Source: Prevotella sp. (lineage in GTDB: Bacteria > Bacteroidota > Bacteroidia > Bacteroidales > Bacteroidaceae). From it: 33,980 bases of DNA. The first letter of the stretch is position 1, and the number at the start of each line of letters is the position of its first letter. The translations under genes and the position numbers were made by a program. Location: NCBI GenBank assembly GCA_022774105.1, contig JALFNY010000067.1, positions 1-33,980 of the forward strand. Reading direction: 5' to 3'. This document shows positions 31,266-33,980 of this stretch, piece by piece. The notes under the pieces were generated by a model that saw only the letters and a program-made list of their open reading frames with translations, ran no database searches and was not told the origin of the DNA.

Positions 31266-31994
31266 ATGAAGAAACTTTTAATCCTCATCATGGGAGCCAT
31301 TATTCTCAGTTCCTGCGGTACCACAAGCAGCGGTGCATACAGCGGTGCTATGCTCGGCGGAATAGTAGGTTCTTGTATCGGAGGCATCAGTGGAGGTCCC
31401 AGAGGCAGTGACATCGGTACGCTGGTAGGTATGGCTACCGGTGCAATGGCAGGCGCAGCGATAGGCAATGCAGCAGAGACGCAGCAGAGAGAGGCATACT
31501 ATGCGCAGCAGTCAGGCCGTAGTCGCAGTTATACCGATGACGTAGCATACAGCGATCGGTCAGGGCGTTCAGAGCAACCGATATATGATGATGTGATAAA
31601 CATGGCCCCATCGTCTGTCAGTGTGCAGCAGTTGCAGGCGGTTAAGTATGATACCGACATCGTGATAGCCAACGTTCGCTTCATAAACAGTGACAATACG
31701 CAGCACATTTCACAGGGGGAACTGGTGAAGATAGCCTTCGAAATACGCAACGTCTCTGGCAGAACATTGCACAATATCGTGCCAGTAGTGCGTGAAACAA
31801 CTGCTAACAAGCGGCTGATAGTCTCGCCTTCCACCATGATAGAGGCCCTTGATGCACATAAAGCCATACGTTACACCTCGTATGTCAGTGCTCAGGAGAA
31901 TCTGAAAACAGGCACTGCCCATTTCCATGTCAGCGTTATGGCGGGTGGAGCCGTTGTAAGTAATACCGTAGAATTTGACATTCCGTTGAACTAA
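31266..31994 (+). CDS. Lipoprotein with glycine-zipper segment, function unknown
   Basis: The 242-residue product has a lipobox with Cys17 (AIILSSCG). A glycine-rich helical stretch (about 24-70, SGAMLGGIVGSCIGGISGG and MATGAMAGAAIGNAA) resembles the glycine zippers of Rickettsia 17-kDa antigen/SlyB-type envelope proteins. A low-complexity Ser/Arg/Tyr linker (about 72-105) leads to a beta-rich C-terminal domain (about 120-242) with immunoglobulin-like strand spacing (IVIANVRFINSDN, LVKIAFEIRNVSGRTLHNIVPVV). It probably sits in the outer membrane and may contact peptidoglycan. It lies 35 bases after the M23 gene and 12 bases before the next lipoprotein, so the three are likely one transcript. 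Confidence 0.72.
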   Translation: MKKLLILIMGAIILSSCGTTSSGAYSGAMLGGIVGSCIGGISGGPRGSDIGTLVGMATGAMAGAAIGNAAETQQREAYYAQQSGRSRSYTDDVAYSDRSGRSEQPIYDDVINMAPSSVSVQQLQAVKYDTDIVIANVRFINSDNTQHISQGELVKIAFEIRNVSGRTLHNIVPVVRETTANKRLIVSPSTMIEALDAHKAIRYTSYVSAQENLKTGTAHFHVSVMAGGAVVSNTVEFDIPLN

Positions 31995-32006
31995 AAGAGG
32001 ATAGTT

Positions 32007-32858
32007 ATGAAGAAAATACTTGTCATCGTCGTTGCGGCCATTACCATGATGGCCTGCCAGGAGAAGAAAAACACAGGTGAGATAAGCCCAGTAGATATGC
32101 GCATTGACTCTTTACAGCGCATTATTGACCAGAAGGATAATGAGTTAAACGATGTAATGTCCACCTTCAACGAGATTCAGGAGGGTTTCAGACTCATAGA
32201 GGCGGCAGAGCAAAAGGTCAATATTATCAAGGACGGAGAGGGCACAAACAAGTCAGAACAGATACGTGAGAGCATACGTAGCATACAGCAACGTATGCAG
32301 CATAACCGCGAACTCATAGCGCGTTTGCAGCAACAGGTGCGTGAGGGGAGCACTCGTTCCGAGGAGTTGCGCCGCACAATAAACAACTTTGTCAAGGAAC
32401 TTGAGAACAAGAATAACGAACTTCAGCAGTTGCGTGAGGAACTTCAGGAGAAGGATATACGCATAGCAGAACTTGACAATACCGTAAATTCCCTCAGCAG
32501 TGACGTCAGTCAGTTGCGTGAGGAGACGGCGAAGAAGTCAGAGACGATAAGCAATCAGGATATGCAACTCAACAGTGCATGGTACGTATTCGGTACGAAG
32601 AAGGAGTTACAGGAACAGAATATCTACCAGAGGGGCAAGGTGTTGCAGTCCAACTTCAACAAGAACTACTTTACAAAGATAGACATACGCGTTGACAAGG
32701 AAATAAAACTATACTCCAAGGACGCACGTATGCTGACGTCGCACCCTGCCGGTAGTTACACCTTGCAGCCCGATGCACAGAAGCAGTATGTGCTACGCAT
32801 AACCAATCCACAGCAGTTCTGGAGCACAAGCAAGTATCTTGTGGTCCTTGTTAAATAA
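32007..32858 (+). CDS. Coiled-coil lipoprotein, function unknown
   Basis: The 283-residue product has a lipobox with Cys17 (ITMMACQ). A long coiled coil (about 30-190) follows, with clear heptads such as IRSIQQRMQHNRELIARLQQ and ELQEKDIRIAELDNTVNSL. A compact beta-rich C-terminal domain (about 195-283) contains AWYVFGTKKELQEQNIYQ and NYFTKIDIRVDKEI. The layout suggests a periplasmic rod tethered to a membrane and ending in a binding domain. I do not recognise a named family with certainty. It begins 12 bases after the glycine-zipper lipoprotein, and the strong heptad-built terminator at 32891-32977 follows. Confidence 0.72.
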   Translation: MKKILVIVVAAITMMACQEKKNTGEISPVDMRIDSLQRIIDQKDNELNDVMSTFNEIQEGFRLIEAAEQKVNIIKDGEGTNKSEQIRESIRSIQQRMQHNRELIARLQQQVREGSTRSEELRRTINNFVKELENKNNELQQLREELQEKDIRIAELDNTVNSLSSDVSQLREETAKKSETISNQDMQLNSAWYVFGTKKELQEQNIYQRGKVLQSNFNKNYFTKIDIRVDKEIKLYSKDARMLTSHPAGSYTLQPDAQKQYVLRITNPQQFWSTSKYLVVLVK

Positions 32859-32890
32859 CGCTTCTCAGTACAGAGGCGAGTTAAACAGTA

Positions 32891-32977
32891 GGTTGCGGGT
32901 TGTAGGTTTTAGGTCATTTTACTCACGGATTCCAATCCGAAAGACCTGAAACTTACAACCCGCAACCCCTTTTTTTA
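32891..32977 (+). terminator. Large terminator hairpin built from GGTTGYR heptads
   Basis: Positions 32891-32904 pair perfectly with 32954-32967 (14 bp). The stem continues through 32905-32915 with 32943-32953 using G-U pairs, about 25 bp in all. The 27-base loop holds a small inner stem (CGGATT with AATCCG), and seven T follow the right arm. The left arm is three heptads, GGTTGCG, GGTTGTA and GGTTTTA, starting about 32 bases after the lipoprotein stop. Confidence 0.85.
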
Positions 32978-33036
32978 CCACTAACAACCATCAATCCCCA
33001 AGGCCTCACCCTCTAACCACATCCCTTCAAGGTATT

Positions 33037-33720
33037 ATGCGTGCTACGATACCCTACATACAGCAGAAGTTTGACGAGTTTAACCGTATGCTTTTTGATG
33101 GCAGACTACCGCCAATCCGTGTGGAGTTGAGCAAAGCAACGCGCTTCGTCGGCTTGTGCCAGTATAGAAAACGTCGAACGATGTTTGGCGGTATGGAGCA
33201 TTATGACTTCCGCCTGCGCATCAGTACACGGTTCGACCTGCCGGAGAACGAATTGGAGGACATCATAATACACGAGATGATACACTACAGCATTGCGCTG
33301 GACAATATCCCCGACACCTCCAGTCACGGCAGGATCTTTCGTCGGTTGATGGACAATATCAACGCCAATTTCGGCAGGAATGTGACTGTTTCACACCGTT
33401 CTACCCCTGAGCAGCGTGACCGTCTGTATGAGGGACGGGGGCGGTATCACGTCATTGCCGTTGTGACGTTCACCAACGGACGCACTGGTTTCAAGGTGTT
33501 GCCACGTATAAGGGAACGCATACTAAACTATTATAATAAGGTGGGGAGGGCGGATAGCGTACACGCCGTAGCACTTTATATGAGTAACAACGCCTTTTTT
33601 GAACGTTATCCCAATTCCAGTACGCTGACAGTACATTATATTGATCGTGAGATTTTGGAAACATATCTGTGTGATGCTGACGTTATAAAGTGTGACGGGC
33701 GAAGTCTTCACGTTATGTAG
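33037..33720 (+). CDS. SprT-like zinc metalloprotein
   Basis: The 227-residue product has the SprT-type N-terminal pattern (YIQQKFDEFNRMLFDGRLPPIRVELSKATRFVG), then the metal-binding HEMIH (H79, E80, H83) and a third ligand candidate H97 in TSSHGRIF. This is the HExxH-plus-His arrangement of the SprT/SPRTN zincin fold. The C-terminal part (about 125-227) is unlike eukaryotic SPRTN and has no clear motif. Eukaryotic relatives cut DNA-crosslinked proteins, whereas the bacterial role is poorly known. The gene stands alone between the terminator at 32891-32977 and array 5, which starts 30 bases past its stop. Confidence 0.85.
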   Translation: MRATIPYIQQKFDEFNRMLFDGRLPPIRVELSKATRFVGLCQYRKRRTMFGGMEHYDFRLRISTRFDLPENELEDIIIHEMIHYSIALDNIPDTSSHGRIFRRLMDNINANFGRNVTVSHRSTPEQRDRLYEGRGRYHVIAVVTFTNGRTGFKVLPRIRERILNYYNKVGRADSVHAVALYMSNNAFFERYPNSSTLTVHYIDREILETYLCDADVIKCDGRSLHVM

Positions 33721-33749
33721 GCAGACGGACATCACCGTCATACCACCGC

Positions 33750-33830
33750 AATCAGCACCTGATTACACCGCAATCAGTACCTGATTGTATCTCAATCAGC
33801 ACCTGATTACATCTCAATCAGCACCAGATT
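33750..33830. repeat. Tetrad repeat array 5 (4 x 15 bp, 22-bp period)
   Basis: Units start at 33750 and 33794 (AATCAGCACCTGATT), 33772 (AATCAGTACCTGATT) and 33816 (AATCAGCACCAGATT). Spacers are ACACCGC, GTATCTC and ACATCTC. All four are in the CAC orientation, opposite to array 3. The array begins 30 bases after the SprT-like gene's stop codon. The sequence from 33831 to the window end holds no gene. Confidence 0.95.
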
Positions 33831-33968
33831 ACATTTTCACCCCTGCTGCCCTCTAACGGTGGTGGTAACAGGTGGCGTGGGCAGGCGATGCGGTGAGAAT
33901 CACGAACAAAAGAGACACTGTGAAAACTTTGTGATACAAAAATGCAACAATCTTTGTCGGGAAATGCG

Positions 33969-33976
33969 TAATTTTG
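33969..33976 (+). promoter_or_regulatory. Promoter -7 box for a gene beyond the window
   Basis: The sequence TAATTTTG lies 4 bases from the window end and fits the Bacteroidetes consensus. A plus-strand gene probably starts just outside. No -33 element at the normal distance is evident. Confidence 0.45.
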
Positions 33977-33980
33977 CGGA

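Overview
The window looks like a chromosome segment from a Bacteroidales bacterium, most likely Prevotellaceae. It carries the type IX secretion (gliding/Por) core genes gldL-gldM-gldN, many signal-peptide or lipobox proteins, and Bacteroidetes-type promoters with a TAnnTTTG -7 box in front of many genes. There are no Shine-Dalgarno-like leaders, no tRNA or rRNA genes, and no recognisable transposase, integrase or phage gene. Genus assignment is inference.

Layout. 1-3574 (+): end of gldL, then gldM, gldN and a small outer-membrane barrel, closed by a strong terminator. 3660-4002: no convincing gene. 6069-4003 (-): BtuB-like TonB-dependent receptor. 7683-6297 (-): a lipoprotein and an EamA transporter. 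7865-17387: a surface-glycan region with a FemAB/GNAT-like protein, an FdtA-type sugar isomerase, a Wzx-like flippase overlapping an ATP-grasp ligase, and five tightly packed glycosyltransferases on the minus strand, preceded by a Fur-family regulator. 17388-18180: a long gene-free divergent region. 18181-24125 (+): a complete tripartite RND efflux system. 24260-25051: lpxA. 25237-26133: a secreted TPR-like protein. 27826-26309 (-): bifunctional NAD(P)HX repair enzyme. 28032-30034 (+): hpt, adk and a HAD phosphatase. 30106-32858 (+): an M23 endopeptidase and two lipoproteins. 33037-33720 (+): SprT-like metalloprotein.

The most striking signal is not a gene. Five intergenic arrays (6180-6260, 12069-12149, 17563-17643, 26174-26254, 33750-33830) each hold exactly four copies of a 15-bp near-palindrome, consensus AATCAGGTGCTGATT, at an exact 22-bp period (15-bp unit plus 7-bp spacer). 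All five lie at boundaries between transcription units and never inside an apparent operon. In two arrays the first two units are perfect reverse complements that share paired departures from consensus, which suggests selected base pairing or copying between units. I do not recognise this as a described family. It could be a phased protein-binding array, a structured RNA or DNA element, or a dispersed BIME-like repeat.

Functionally the segment is dominated by envelope biology: protein secretion, TonB uptake, glycan assembly, efflux, lipid A synthesis and peptidoglycan processing. A few housekeeping genes for purine salvage, nucleotide balance and cofactor repair sit among them.
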